A DNA stretch of 64,000 bases from an uncultured Paracoccaceae bacterium (GTDB lineage Bacteria; Pseudomonadota; Alphaproteobacteria; Rhodobacterales; Rhodobacteraceae). The DNA is taken from contig CAJXSR010000005.1 of assembly GCA_913061275.1 (NCBI GenBank), positions 89,587 through 153,586 of the forward strand. Reading direction: 5' to 3'. This document shows, piece after piece, positions 16,339 through 24,729 of the stretch; the first letter of the stretch is position 1, and the number at the start of each line of letters is the position of its first letter. Below the pieces are notes generated by a model. That model saw nothing but the letters and a program-made list of their open reading frames with translations, was not told the DNA's origin and did no database searches. A program made the position numbers and the translations under genes.

Positions 16339-18373
16339 ACTCTCCTAGTCTGATTAGGGCATCTGCCGCAATCGAATTTGTAGGCGTACACAGCACAGGA
16401 TTAATCTCAACCTCTTCAATGCGCCCGACATGTTCCATAACAAAGCTTTGCACAGCCATGACTGCATCAACAATAGGTTTGATGTCAGTCGCAGGTTTGC
16501 CGCGAAAGCCATTCAGCAGTTTGGCAATACGTAACTCCCCAAGTGCATCTTCAATATCAACTGCCGAACTTGGCACCAACAACGACACGCTATCGCTTAG
16601 CAGTTCTGTTAAAACACCCCCAGCCGCGATGGTTAAAACATAACCATGAGCTGGGTCAAGAACCACGCCCACCAACACTTCAGCCACGGCATTCGTAATC
16701 ATTTCCTCAACCAAATAGCTGTCAGTAAGTATGGCATTTGCAGCACTGATAACATCGGCCCGACCAGTAAGGTTCAAAGCCACAGCACCTGCTTCTGATT
16801 TATGGGCAATACCCTGCCCTTTTAGCACAACGGGAAACCCAATTTCGGTAGCAAGCTTCCCTGCTTCTTCCGCTGTATACGCTATGAGCGATTTAGGGGA
16901 AACAACACCAAAATTATGTAGTGCAGATTTAGCTGCCGCTTCGGTCAAGACCTTTGGATCTTTAGCAGGTAGTGGCAGAACAACTGGCAGAGGGGTAATT
17001 TCACCACGCCCACAAAATGCCGCCACTTCAATCGCGGCAAGTGTTTCATCCAAGCCGTAAAACGGCACGATACCACGTTCCACTAGGTTGATGGCTACAT
17101 CTTCAGGCATATTTTCGGGCAATGACGTCGTTATCGCCATAGGCAGGCCCGACATTTTGGTGGCTGCTTCCACCCCATCAATCACCCCATCCCATTCCGA
17201 CAGGTCACAACGGTCAGCGCGCGGGAAATCGCAGATAAGAACCCCTAAAGCTAAATGTGGTTCCATCATTGCTGTAAAGGTTTGGGCTAAAGCTGTTGGA
17301 TTGCCCCAAATATAAGTGTGATAATCCAAAGGATTAGAAAGTTTAACCATTGGGCCAAGGGCGCACCCCAAGTTATCCCTTTGGGTTTGGGTTAAGTCAG
17401 GAAAACATATATTGCGCCCAACAGCACTGTCCGCCATTAGGCTAGCCTCACCCCCAGAACATGACATAGAGGCAATTTTATTAGAGGTCAGCGGTCCAGC
17501 AACATGTAAAAGTTTCAGACTTTCCAGCAGTTCGGGTAAGGAAGCCACCTGCGCCATTCCTAACCGTCGAAACAATGCGTTTGCACCTGCTTCACTGCCT
17601 GCAACGGATGCGGTATGTGAAACGGTTGCGGCCTGAGCGTGGATAGATTTCCCAACCTTCAACACTACAATCGGCTTGCCTAAATCCCGTGCAGTTCTGG
17701 CCAGTTGCTCAAACTGGCGCAAATCGTCAATACCCTCGACATGCAGCCCTAGGGCAGTCACACGCGGGTCGGCCAGCAATGCAGCCCCGATATCTGACAA
17801 GCCAGTTTGCGCCTGATTACCTGCAGTCACCACATATGCTATCGGCAATCCGCGCCGTTGCATTGTGATGTTAATCGCAATGTTGGATGATTGCGTAATT
17901 ATGGCCACACCACTATCCACACGTACCCCGCCGTGCTGGTCAGGCCACAAAAGGGCGCCATCCAGATAATTAACAAAGCCGTAACAATTAGGGCCGATAA
18001 TCGTCATATCGCCTGCTGCATCCAATAATTGTGCTTGCAAATCAGCACCGGTCACGTCTTCACCCACAGCTTCTAGAAAACCACTAGCAAAGCAAACTGC
18101 ACCGCCTGCGCCTATGTCACGTAAAGTACGCACAACATCGATAGTTGTAACGCGGTTTACACCGATAAAGCATGCATCTGGTGCTTGCGGCAGGTCAGAA
18201 ACCGTTCGAAAACACGGCACCCCATCAATACGGTCTTTTGATGGGTGGATGGGATAAATCGCACCCGAAAAGCCAAACTCCCTACATTTTACGATTACAT
18301 TTTCACACCAAGTACCGCCCCCTATTACAGCAATGCTTTTCGGGCGAAAAAGGCGATCTAACCCCGTTGCCAT
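16325..18373 (-). CDS. NDP-forming acyl-CoA ligase, probable betaine-CoA ligase
   Basis: A 682-residue ADP/NDP-forming acyl-CoA synthetase with both halves in one chain: an N-terminal CoA-binding Rossmann domain (PKSIAVIGGG), succinyl-CoA-ligase-like domains with the phospho-His region VSHTASVAGSEAG, and a C-terminal ATP-grasp domain (IGFPVVLKGQGIAHKSEAG). It joins a carboxylate to CoA with ATP hydrolysis to ADP. Its place between CaiD and an acyl-CoA dehydrogenase suggests that gamma-butyrobetaine, crotonobetaine or carnitine is the acid; enteric bacteria use an unrelated AMP-forming CaiC for this step. The substrate is inference. It abuts the dehydrogenase gene with no gap. Confidence 0.82.
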   Translation of the reverse strand: MATGLDRLFRPKSIAVIGGGTWCENVIVKCREFGFSGAIYPIHPSKDRIDGVPCFRTVSDLPQAPDACFIGVNRVTTIDVVRTLRDIGAGGAVCFASGFLEAVGEDVTGADLQAQLLDAAGDMTIIGPNCYGFVNYLDGALLWPDQHGGVRVDSGVAIITQSSNIAINITMQRRGLPIAYVVTAGNQAQTGLSDIGAALLADPRVTALGLHVEGIDDLRQFEQLARTARDLGKPIVVLKVGKSIHAQAATVSHTASVAGSEAGANALFRRLGMAQVASLPELLESLKLLHVAGPLTSNKIASMSCSGGEASLMADSAVGRNICFPDLTQTQRDNLGCALGPMVKLSNPLDYHTYIWGNPTALAQTFTAMMEPHLALGVLICDFPRADRCDLSEWDGVIDGVEAATKMSGLPMAITTSLPENMPEDVAINLVERGIVPFYGLDETLAAIEVAAFCGRGEITPLPVVLPLPAKDPKVLTEAAAKSALHNFGVVSPKSLIAYTAEEAGKLATEIGFPVVLKGQGIAHKSEAGAVALNLTGRADVISAANAILTDSYLVEEMITNAVAEVLVGVVLDPAHGYVLTIAAGGVLTELLSDSVSLLVPSSAVDIEDALGELRIAKLLNGFRGKPATDIKPIVDAVMAVQSFVMEHVGRIEEVEINPVLCTPTNSIAADALIRLGEYDDR

Positions 18374-19534
18374 TCAGGCCCCCAAGGGCCGCAACAAGTC
18401 GCGGCTGATAATGTGGCGTTGAATTTCTGATGTGCCATCCCAGATCCGTTCCACCCGTGCATCGCGCCAGAAACGCTCAATCGGAAAATCATCCATCAGG
18501 CCCATGCCGCCGTAAATCTGCAAAGTGGAATCTGTTACACGTGCCAGCATTTCGGATGCATATAGTTTGGCACTGGCTATTTCACGGTTAGCAGGCAAGC
18601 CTTGATCCAACCGCCATGCAGCCGCCAGCGTTAACCAGTCAGCAGCGTCAATTTCGGTAATCATATCGGCAATTTGAAAGCTTACACCTTGAAATTTACC
18701 GATTTGCTGGCCAAACTGCTTACGCTCTGCCGCATAATTCAGTGCATAGTCAAAACACCGTCGCGCGCGCCCCACAGACATTGTCGCAACCGTGATGCGG
18801 GTGGCATAAAGCCATTCATTCATCACCGCAAAGCCGCCATCAACCTCACCCAGAATCTGGGCTTGCGGCAGGCGGCAATCATCAAAATCCAAAATACAAT
18901 TTTTGTACCCTTTGTGAGAAACCGAATTATACCCATCACGCACCTCAAACCCCTTCGTACCGCGATCAACCAAAAACGTAGTGATGCGCTTTTTAGGGCC
19001 GCGCGGGGTATCGTCTACCCCAGTTGCTACAAATACAATAAAGAAATCAGCATGTTCCGCGCCTGAGATAAAGTGCTTTGAACCGTTCAAAACCCAGTCA
19101 TCACCTTCCCTGACCGCCGAACATTTCATGCCACGCACATCACTACCCGCATCGGGTTCAGTCATTGCCAGTGCATCCATGCGCTCACCACGCACAGCAG
19201 GCATTAAGTAATGTTCAATCTGGTCGTCCTTACAAGCCATCAAGATATTTTGCGGGCGCCCAAAGAAGTGGTTCAAGGCCATTGAACCGCGCCCAAGTTC
19301 TCGTTCCACAAGTGCAAAATCCACATGGCTAAGCCCTGCGCACCCAACACTTTCGGGGAAGTTACAGGCATAAAACCCCAAATCTAGGGTCTTTTGCTTA
19401 ATCTCTTGTGCAACCGCTTTGGGCACAACGCCTGTACGTTCCACCTCTTGTTCATGCGGATAAATTTCATTCTCGACAAAACTGCGCACAGTGTTGACGA
19501 TCATGTCTTGTTCTTGGGTCAAACCAAATTGCAT
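18374..19534 (-). CDS. Acyl-CoA dehydrogenase, probable gamma-butyrobetainyl-CoA dehydrogenase
   Basis: A 386-residue acyl-CoA dehydrogenase, starting at ATG 19534 (MQFGLTQEQ) behind a GGGG-rich ribosome site; the longer frame to 19579 reads into the upstream gene. Flavin and substrate motifs are present: ALAMTEPDAGSDV, WVLNGSKHFISGAEHAD, RKQFGQQIGKFQ, QIYGGMGLMDDFPIERFWRD. At the place where many family members have the catalytic Glu (YEGTxE), this one has Asp (IWDGTSE). Operon context with CaiD and the ligase indicates desaturation of gamma-butyrobetainyl-CoA to crotonobetainyl-CoA. An electron-transfer flavoprotein must be supplied from elsewhere. Confidence 0.85.
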   Translation of the reverse strand: MQFGLTQEQDMIVNTVRSFVENEIYPHEQEVERTGVVPKAVAQEIKQKTLDLGFYACNFPESVGCAGLSHVDFALVERELGRGSMALNHFFGRPQNILMACKDDQIEHYLMPAVRGERMDALAMTEPDAGSDVRGMKCSAVREGDDWVLNGSKHFISGAEHADFFIVFVATGVDDTPRGPKKRITTFLVDRGTKGFEVRDGYNSVSHKGYKNCILDFDDCRLPQAQILGEVDGGFAVMNEWLYATRITVATMSVGRARRCFDYALNYAAERKQFGQQIGKFQGVSFQIADMITEIDAADWLTLAAAWRLDQGLPANREIASAKLYASEMLARVTDSTLQIYGGMGLMDDFPIERFWRDARVERIWDGTSEIQRHIISRDLLRPLGA

Positions 19535-19541
19535 AGCATAA

Positions 19542-20978
19542 CTATCCCCTTTCGCCACGTGGATCAGGCAGGGCTGCATGTGCCTTGGCCGCTATTTCTA
19601 TCCGTTTCATCACTTCGGGTTCTGGGTCACAGGTACGCCGCGTTTTCAAACTGACATGCAACATGAAATGGTCACCTGTTGCCAATAACACCCCGTCTTG
19701 TGACAACATTCGGTGATGCACTTTCAGTTTTTTACCTTCGCCCAGTATAATTTGCGATTCTATCGTGATCCGCTGGCCTGCGTGGGCTTCGGCCAAATAT
19801 CGACAACTTAGGTCAACGGTGAAATAGCTAAACCCACTGGCTATATAAGCGGCATCTGCACCAACAGATCCCATAACAAAATCAACCGCTTCCGAGAATG
19901 CCTCGGCATAACGGCTTTCGTTCATATGGCCGTTGTAATCTGTCCAATCAACAGGGATCATGCGATCAGCAGATTGGATGGGTTTAGTGAAATCTGGTGT
20001 CATTTTAGGCGCAATTTGCGCCTGATGCGCATTAATTAACGCGCCTGCCGCACTGTCTTGGCCCTTTAGTGCCCGCATCATTGCAACCAGATTATCATCG
20101 CGCAAACGTTCCAATTCACGGATTGATAAGTCGCCAGATTGTGTATCCGATTGATCTGCTATCATATCGGTCAGTTCTGGCGTCAGTTCCGGCACATCCA
20201 TCAGCTTTGTCCACGGCCATTTTAGGCACGGGCCGAATTGCGCGATGAAATGCTTCATCCCCGCCTCACCGCCTGCAATACGGTAGGTTTCAAACAGGCC
20301 CATTTGCGCCCAACGCAAACCGAAACCATAACGAATGGCATCGTCAATTTCCTGCGTGGTGGCGATGCCGTCTTTAATCAGCCATAGGCCTTCACGCCAA
20401 ACTGCCTCTAGAAAACGATCCGCGATATGGGCGTCAATTTCTTTGCGCACATGCAGCGGGTACATGCCCAGCGAGGTCAAAATCGCTTTCGCTTTCGTTA
20501 CCATATCCGCACTGGTTTTCGGTGATGGCACAACTTCGATCAGGGGCAGCAGGTACACTGGGTTAAACGGGTGCGTCACCATCACCGCATCAGGGCGCTT
20601 CATGCCCTCTTGCAATTCTGACGGTTTAAACCCCGATGTTGATGAGCCAATAACCGCATCATGCGGGGCAAAGGCTTCGATTTGCGCAAAGACTTTATGT
20701 TTGATGTCCAATCGTTCGGGTACACTTTCCTGCACCCAATCAGCTGTTTTCACAGCCGCTTCAACTGTATCACAAATCGTCAACTTACCTTCATCAGGCA
20801 GGGCCACGTCATATAACATTGGCAAGGAACGCCGCGCATTGCCCAATACCGCATTGATTTTACGCTTAGCTTCCGGATCAGGGTCAAACAGGTTCACATC
20901 CCAACCGTTCAAAAGGAACCGCGCTAACCAGCCTCCGCCGATCACACCGCCACCAATAATTGCTGCTGTTTTTGTCAT
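19542..20978 (-). CDS. L-carnitine 3-dehydrogenase fused to a thioesterase domain
   Basis: A two-domain enzyme. Residues 1 to about 320 are a 3-hydroxyacyl-CoA-dehydrogenase-like domain (IIGGGVIGGGW nucleotide motif, QESVPERLDIK, HPFNPVYLLPLIEVVPS, DAHIADRFLEAVWRE) typical of L-carnitine dehydrogenase. From about 345 on there is a hot-dog 4HBT thioesterase (IPVDWTDYNGHMNESRYAE). The first domain makes 3-dehydrocarnitine; the second should hydrolyse betainyl-CoA to glycine betaine. In Pseudomonas these are two proteins, CdhA and CdhB. ATG 20978 is chosen over 20987 because GGA lies at a proper distance. It is in the operon with the cleavage enzyme. Confidence 0.88.
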   Translation of the reverse strand: MTKTAAIIGGGVIGGGWLARFLLNGWDVNLFDPDPEAKRKINAVLGNARRSLPMLYDVALPDEGKLTICDTVEAAVKTADWVQESVPERLDIKHKVFAQIEAFAPHDAVIGSSTSGFKPSELQEGMKRPDAVMVTHPFNPVYLLPLIEVVPSPKTSADMVTKAKAILTSLGMYPLHVRKEIDAHIADRFLEAVWREGLWLIKDGIATTQEIDDAIRYGFGLRWAQMGLFETYRIAGGEAGMKHFIAQFGPCLKWPWTKLMDVPELTPELTDMIADQSDTQSGDLSIRELERLRDDNLVAMMRALKGQDSAAGALINAHQAQIAPKMTPDFTKPIQSADRMIPVDWTDYNGHMNESRYAEAFSEAVDFVMGSVGADAAYIASGFSYFTVDLSCRYLAEAHAGQRITIESQIILGEGKKLKVHHRMLSQDGVLLATGDHFMLHVSLKTRRTCDPEPEVMKRIEIAAKAHAALPDPRGERG

Positions 20979-20989
20979 TTCAATCATTC

Positions 20990-21757
20990 CTAAGTAAGGG
21001 ATTCTGTGTGGCCATCTACAGGCATGACCATGCCGGAAATTTTTGAAGCTGCGGGTGATGCTAAAAACAGGGCCGCATCGGCCAGATCATCTGTTGTGAC
21101 CCAAGTTTTCATCGACACGCCTTTCACATAAATCTGACGTGTATCTTCAACATCCCTGCCCGTCACCGCCGCTTCATTCTTTAAAACCCGTTCCATGCGG
21201 TCACCTTCAACTGCACCTGGGCAAATCGCGTTCACCCGAACGCCATATGGCCCAAGTTCGCAAGCAAGCGTTTTCATCAACCCGATTACGCCCCATTTTG
21301 CAGTCGCATAGGGGCTGCGCATCGGATAGCCGAACATGCCTGCGGTAGATGATGTCAGAATGATTGAACCTGATTTTTGCGCCTTCATGTGTTTTGCCGC
21401 CCACTGACAAAGCAAAAACCCCCCGTCTAGATTGGCAGATATACAAGCCCGCCAATCATCCAATTTCAACTTTTCAATCGGGCCAGCAGGGCCGCCAGTG
21501 CCCGCGTTGGCAAGGGCTACATCAACACCGCCAAAAGCTGTATCAACGTCCGCCAAAAAAGCCGCCATATCATCCGAATTCGTTACATTGGCCACACGGC
21601 CCATAATTTCAGGCTCAATTTCAGCAAGCTCCGCAATAGCGCTCGCATCAATATCACAAACTGCAACCCGCGCACCTGTAGCGTGAAACGCAAGGGCTAA
21701 GGCGCGGCCAATACCTGCCCCACCTGCCGTTATTACCACCCTTTGAGGCGCGTTCAT
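20990..21757 (-). CDS. SDR-family oxidoreductase in the carnitine operon
   Basis: A 255-residue classical short-chain dehydrogenase. It has the NAD motif TAGGAGIGRALA, Asp after the second strand (VCDIDASA, favouring NAD), LANAG, catalytic Ser in SSTAG, the Tyr-x3-Lys in SPYATAKWG and the NAICPG turn. It overlaps the dehydrocarnitine cleavage gene by ATGA. A role on carnitine or a related hydroxy-betaine is suggested only by position; it could serve a second stereoisomer or a side substrate. Confidence 0.82.
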   Translation of the reverse strand: MNAPQRVVITAGGAGIGRALALAFHATGARVAVCDIDASAIAELAEIEPEIMGRVANVTNSDDMAAFLADVDTAFGGVDVALANAGTGGPAGPIEKLKLDDWRACISANLDGGFLLCQWAAKHMKAQKSGSIILTSSTAGMFGYPMRSPYATAKWGVIGLMKTLACELGPYGVRVNAICPGAVEGDRMERVLKNEAAVTGRDVEDTRQIYVKGVSMKTWVTTDDLADAALFLASPAASKISGMVMPVDGHTESLT

Positions 21758-22662
21758 TTCGGCGCGCGCTTGGTTAAGTTCAACTTTTCACGCACCGCTT
21801 GCGGCCCCATAACAGTGGCCCCCATTGCCTCAATTATGGTAACAGCCCGTGCAACCAAGTCTGCATTGGTCGCCAACTGACCTTTGGCCAGCCACAGATT
21901 ATCTTCCAGCCCTACACGCACATTACCACCTGCCAAAACAGCGGCTGCTACATAGGGCATTTCATTGCGACCAATGGAAAAAGCTGACCAATTCCAATCG
22001 CTTGGCACGTTGTTGACCATCGCCATAAACGTGTTCAAATCATCAGGTGCGCCCCAGGGTATACCCATGCAAAGCTGCACCAACGCGGGTGATTTTAAGA
22101 TACCTTTTTCAACCAAATTCTTGGCCAGCCACAGATGGCCCGTATCGAACGCTTCTATCTCAGGTTTCACCCCAAGTTTTTCCATCATCGCACCCATGGC
22201 TTCCAACATGCCGGGTGTATTGGTCATCACATAATCGGCTTCGGCAAAGTTCATCGTACCGCAATCCAGCGTACAAATCTCTGGTAGACATTCTGCAACA
22301 TGCGCTACACGCTCTTCGGCGCTTGCCATATCGGTGCCTGCGCCCAACGGAAGCGGTGAATTTGGACTACCAAATATCATATCCCCGCCCATGCCGGCTG
22401 TCAGGTTCAGCACCATATCCACATCGGCATCGCGCACCCGATCTGTAACTTCGCGGTAAAGCTTTAAATCACGCGATGGTACACCCGTTTCTGGGTCGCG
22501 CACATGGCAATGAACAATCGCTGCACCCGCTTTGGCGGCCGCAATCGCACTATCAGCGATTTGTTTAGGCGAACGCGGCACATGCGGGCTACGATCTTGT
22601 GAACTACCTGATCCTGTGACGGCACAAGTAATAAAAACATTTTGGTTCATGGCTAAAGGCAT
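21754..22662 (-). CDS. cdhC: 3-dehydrocarnitine cleavage enzyme (BKACE/DUF849 family)
   Basis: A 302-residue beta-keto acid cleavage enzyme. The zinc-site signature HCHVRDPETG and the distal GNVRVGLEDNLWL, together with IPWGAPDD, are diagnostic of the family founded by 3-keto-5-aminohexanoate cleavage enzyme. Next to carnitine dehydrogenase it should condense 3-dehydrocarnitine with acetyl-CoA to give betainyl-CoA and acetoacetate, like CdhC of Pseudomonas. It is the first gene of the operon, with GGAG 8 bases before the ATG, and faces a CdhR-like activator gene 75 bases away. Confidence 0.88.
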   Translation of the reverse strand: MPLAMNQNVFITCAVTGSGSSQDRSPHVPRSPKQIADSAIAAAKAGAAIVHCHVRDPETGVPSRDLKLYREVTDRVRDADVDMVLNLTAGMGGDMIFGSPNSPLPLGAGTDMASAEERVAHVAECLPEICTLDCGTMNFAEADYVMTNTPGMLEAMGAMMEKLGVKPEIEAFDTGHLWLAKNLVEKGILKSPALVQLCMGIPWGAPDDLNTFMAMVNNVPSDWNWSAFSIGRNEMPYVAAAVLAGGNVRVGLEDNLWLAKGQLATNADLVARAVTIIEAMGATVMGPQAVREKLNLTKRAPK

Positions 22663-22701
22663 CGAAAGACTCCGTTTGGTTTACGAAAAGTGAATAGCAG
22701 A

Positions 22702-22729
22702 TTGACTTTTTAGAGTGTACCAATATAGA
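22702..22729 (+). promoter_or_regulatory. Sigma-70 promoter of the cdhR-like gene
   Basis: TTGACT (22702-22707) and TATAGA (22724-22729) with a 16-base spacer. The predicted transcript start lies only 1-2 bases before the ATG at 22738, and no ribosome binding site is visible, so the mRNA may be leaderless. Confidence 0.5.
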
Positions 22730-22737
22730 CATTATTC

Positions 22738-23697
22738 ATGCAGATTTGGACAAAAACTCTAGAGCGACCAATCACAATCAATTTTCTTTTGATTGATCAG
22801 TTTTCCAATAATTCGTTGGGAAACTGCCTGGAACCGCTACGGGCCTGTAACGCCTTTGGTACAAAGCCGGTTTTTGAGTGGCAATTTCTAACACTTGACG
22901 GACAATCAGTTCAATCCTCTAGCGGCCTACCCATTTTGCCCGATGGCGCAATATCTGATATGAAACGATGTGATTATTTGTGGGTCAATTCCAGCTATGG
23001 ATATGAAAAGAATGACACATCAAAAACCCGCATCGCACTTCAAAAAGCGTCAAAACTAGCAAAAACCATGGTTGGTTTGGATACAGGTGCATGGCTTATA
23101 GCAGCGGCTGGTTTACTAAACGGAAAAACAGCCACTATTCATTGGGACATACTTGATAGTTTCGCGGACCGCTTCCCGTCAATTAATGTTGAACGCAAAC
23201 GTGTGGTTGAAGATAAAAATAGGATAACTTGCGCTGGTGCAATGTCATCATTTGATTTAGCATTATTAATTATATCCAAACACTTAGGGCAATCTTCTAA
23301 AGTAGATTTAGAAGCCTTCTTTATGCATCAGGTTACAGCACTTGTTGCTGATACGCCCCACAAAAATGCACGTGACCCATTGCTAAATAAAGCGTTAGAA
23401 TTGATGCGTAAACATATGGAAAATCCGCTTTCACGCGATGCTCTGGCACATCTCGTTTCATGTCAGGTTAAAACACTGGATCGTCGGTTTATAGCGGAAT
23501 TTGGGGTGCCTGCGGGGCAAATATACCGCCACATCCGTCTTTCTGCCGCCCAACAAATGGTAACATCCACCTCTTTAAGTATCTTTGAAATATCCCTGCG
23601 TACCGGTTTTCAAAACCCCAGTGCCATGACGAGGGCTTATAAAACCCGTTTTGGTGTTACACCCAGTCAAAGCCGCAGCGCTTTAGACTTGTCATAA
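22738..23697 (+). CDS. cdhR: GlxA-type AraC-family regulator, CdhR-like activator of carnitine use
   Basis: A 319-residue regulator with an N-terminal DJ-1/PfpI-like domain (residues about 10-185: NFLLIDQFSNNSLGNCLEPLRACN, GLDTGAWLIAAAGLLNGKTATIHWD, ITCAGAMSSFDLAL) and a C-terminal AraC helix-turn-helix (about 215-315: LAHLVSCQVKTLDRRF, ISLRTGFQNPSAMTRAYKTRFGVTPS). This architecture is that of CdhR/GbdR in Pseudomonas, which control carnitine and betaine genes. It is divergent from the carnitine operon, supporting the same role. The effector is probably carnitine or a derivative. Confidence 0.82.
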   Translation: MQIWTKTLERPITINFLLIDQFSNNSLGNCLEPLRACNAFGTKPVFEWQFLTLDGQSVQSSSGLPILPDGAISDMKRCDYLWVNSSYGYEKNDTSKTRIALQKASKLAKTMVGLDTGAWLIAAAGLLNGKTATIHWDILDSFADRFPSINVERKRVVEDKNRITCAGAMSSFDLALLIISKHLGQSSKVDLEAFFMHQVTALVADTPHKNARDPLLNKALELMRKHMENPLSRDALAHLVSCQVKTLDRRFIAEFGVPAGQIYRHIRLSAAQQMVTSTSLSIFEISLRTGFQNPSAMTRAYKTRFGVTPSQSRSALDLS

Positions 23698-23740
23698 ATG
23701 AAAATACTGGCCATTTTGCCCTAATATTTAAGGGGTAATC

Positions 23741-24589
23741 GTGCGCAATCTACAAATAGAACGAATATTGGGTGATTGGGTTCGCAATAAACTGCCTAGC
23801 ACACTGGTAGAATTCATAATGTTTGTTCTCAAACAGGCGTGGGCTTGCTTATTTGGCATACTTTTTTTAGCCGTATTAATTATAAGTTCGGCAATCTGGC
23901 AAGATAACTGGGTGTTACACCGATACGACGCACTGTTTATTTTTGCGATTACTACACAGGTTTTATTTCTTTTAATAAAGTTTGAAAGTATCCAAGAAGC
24001 CAAAGTTATCATTCTATTTCATATAGTTGGTACTATTATGGAAATATTCAAAATTAAAATGGGGTCATGGGCTTACCCAGAGCCGGGCCTGATTAAAATT
24101 GCAGACGTGCCTTTGTTTTCAGGTTTTATGTATGCTTGCGTTGGCAGCTACATGGCCCGCGTAATCCGCATTTTTGACATGTGTTTTGCGCCTTACCCAC
24201 CATTTTGGGTCACTGTGGTTTTAGCCACAACCATCTATGCCAATTTCTTTACACACCACTATACCTACGACATTCGCAATTTGTTATTCGTCACAACAAT
24301 CGCTGTGTTCTGGCGTACCCGCATCTGGTTTTTCATCGGCCATATACCCCGTTGGATGCCCCTGCCCGTGGCGGCTTTCCTATCGGCATTTTTCCTGTGG
24401 TTGGCCGAAAACATCGGCACAATGACTGGCACTTGGATATATTCAGGACAAACCAGATGGGATTTGGTGAATTTCGGTAAACTAGGTTCTTGGTACCTGT
24501 TGTTATATATCAGTTTTTTACTTGTGACGACGGTTTACAGAGGTGTTTTATATTCAGCCCCCCAATCCCCTACAAATAAGCAAAAATAA
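23741..24589 (+). CDS. DUF817 family integral membrane protein
   Basis: A 282-residue protein with about eight predicted membrane segments and few charges between them. Conserved DUF817 motifs are recognisable: FEIFKIKMGSWAYPEP, VPLFSGFMYACVGSYMARV, ANFFTHHYTYDIR and ENIGTMTGTWIYSGQ. No function is established for the family. It starts with GTG at 23741 with AGGGG 5 bases upstream, 43 bases after cdhR on the same strand, so co-transcription with the regulator is possible. The next element downstream is the tmRNA locus. Confidence 0.85.
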   Translation: MRNLQIERILGDWVRNKLPSTLVEFIMFVLKQAWACLFGILFLAVLIISSAIWQDNWVLHRYDALFIFAITTQVLFLLIKFESIQEAKVIILFHIVGTIMEIFKIKMGSWAYPEPGLIKIADVPLFSGFMYACVGSYMARVIRIFDMCFAPYPPFWVTVVLATTIYANFFTHHYTYDIRNLLFVTTIAVFWRTRIWFFIGHIPRWMPLPVAAFLSAFFLWLAENIGTMTGTWIYSGQTRWDLVNFGKLGSWYLLLYISFLLVTTVYRGVLYSAPQSPTNKQK

Positions 24590-24633
24590 CCTATTTGGCC
24601 TTTAAATCGTCAGACATTGCGCTTATATTGGTT

Positions 24634-24714
24634 TTGTTCCTTCGGGGACTATGGTGATAAACGCGCATGTAATACACGGATCGGACCCGGGGGCGGTACC
24701 CGGCGACTCCACCA
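24634..24714 (+). ncRNA. ssrA: Two-piece tmRNA: acceptor RNA
   Basis: The acceptor half of the circularly permuted tmRNA gene typical of alphaproteobacteria. The T-arm is clear: CCGGG, 7-base loop GGCGGTA, CCCGG, followed by the 3' acceptor strand CGACTCC and ACCA ending at 24714. The acceptor strand keeps U at the alanine-identity wobble position. The 5' end is approximate. Only 15 bases separate it from the coding piece. Confidence 0.85.
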
Positions 24715-24729
24715 AAAATCCCTTCATTT

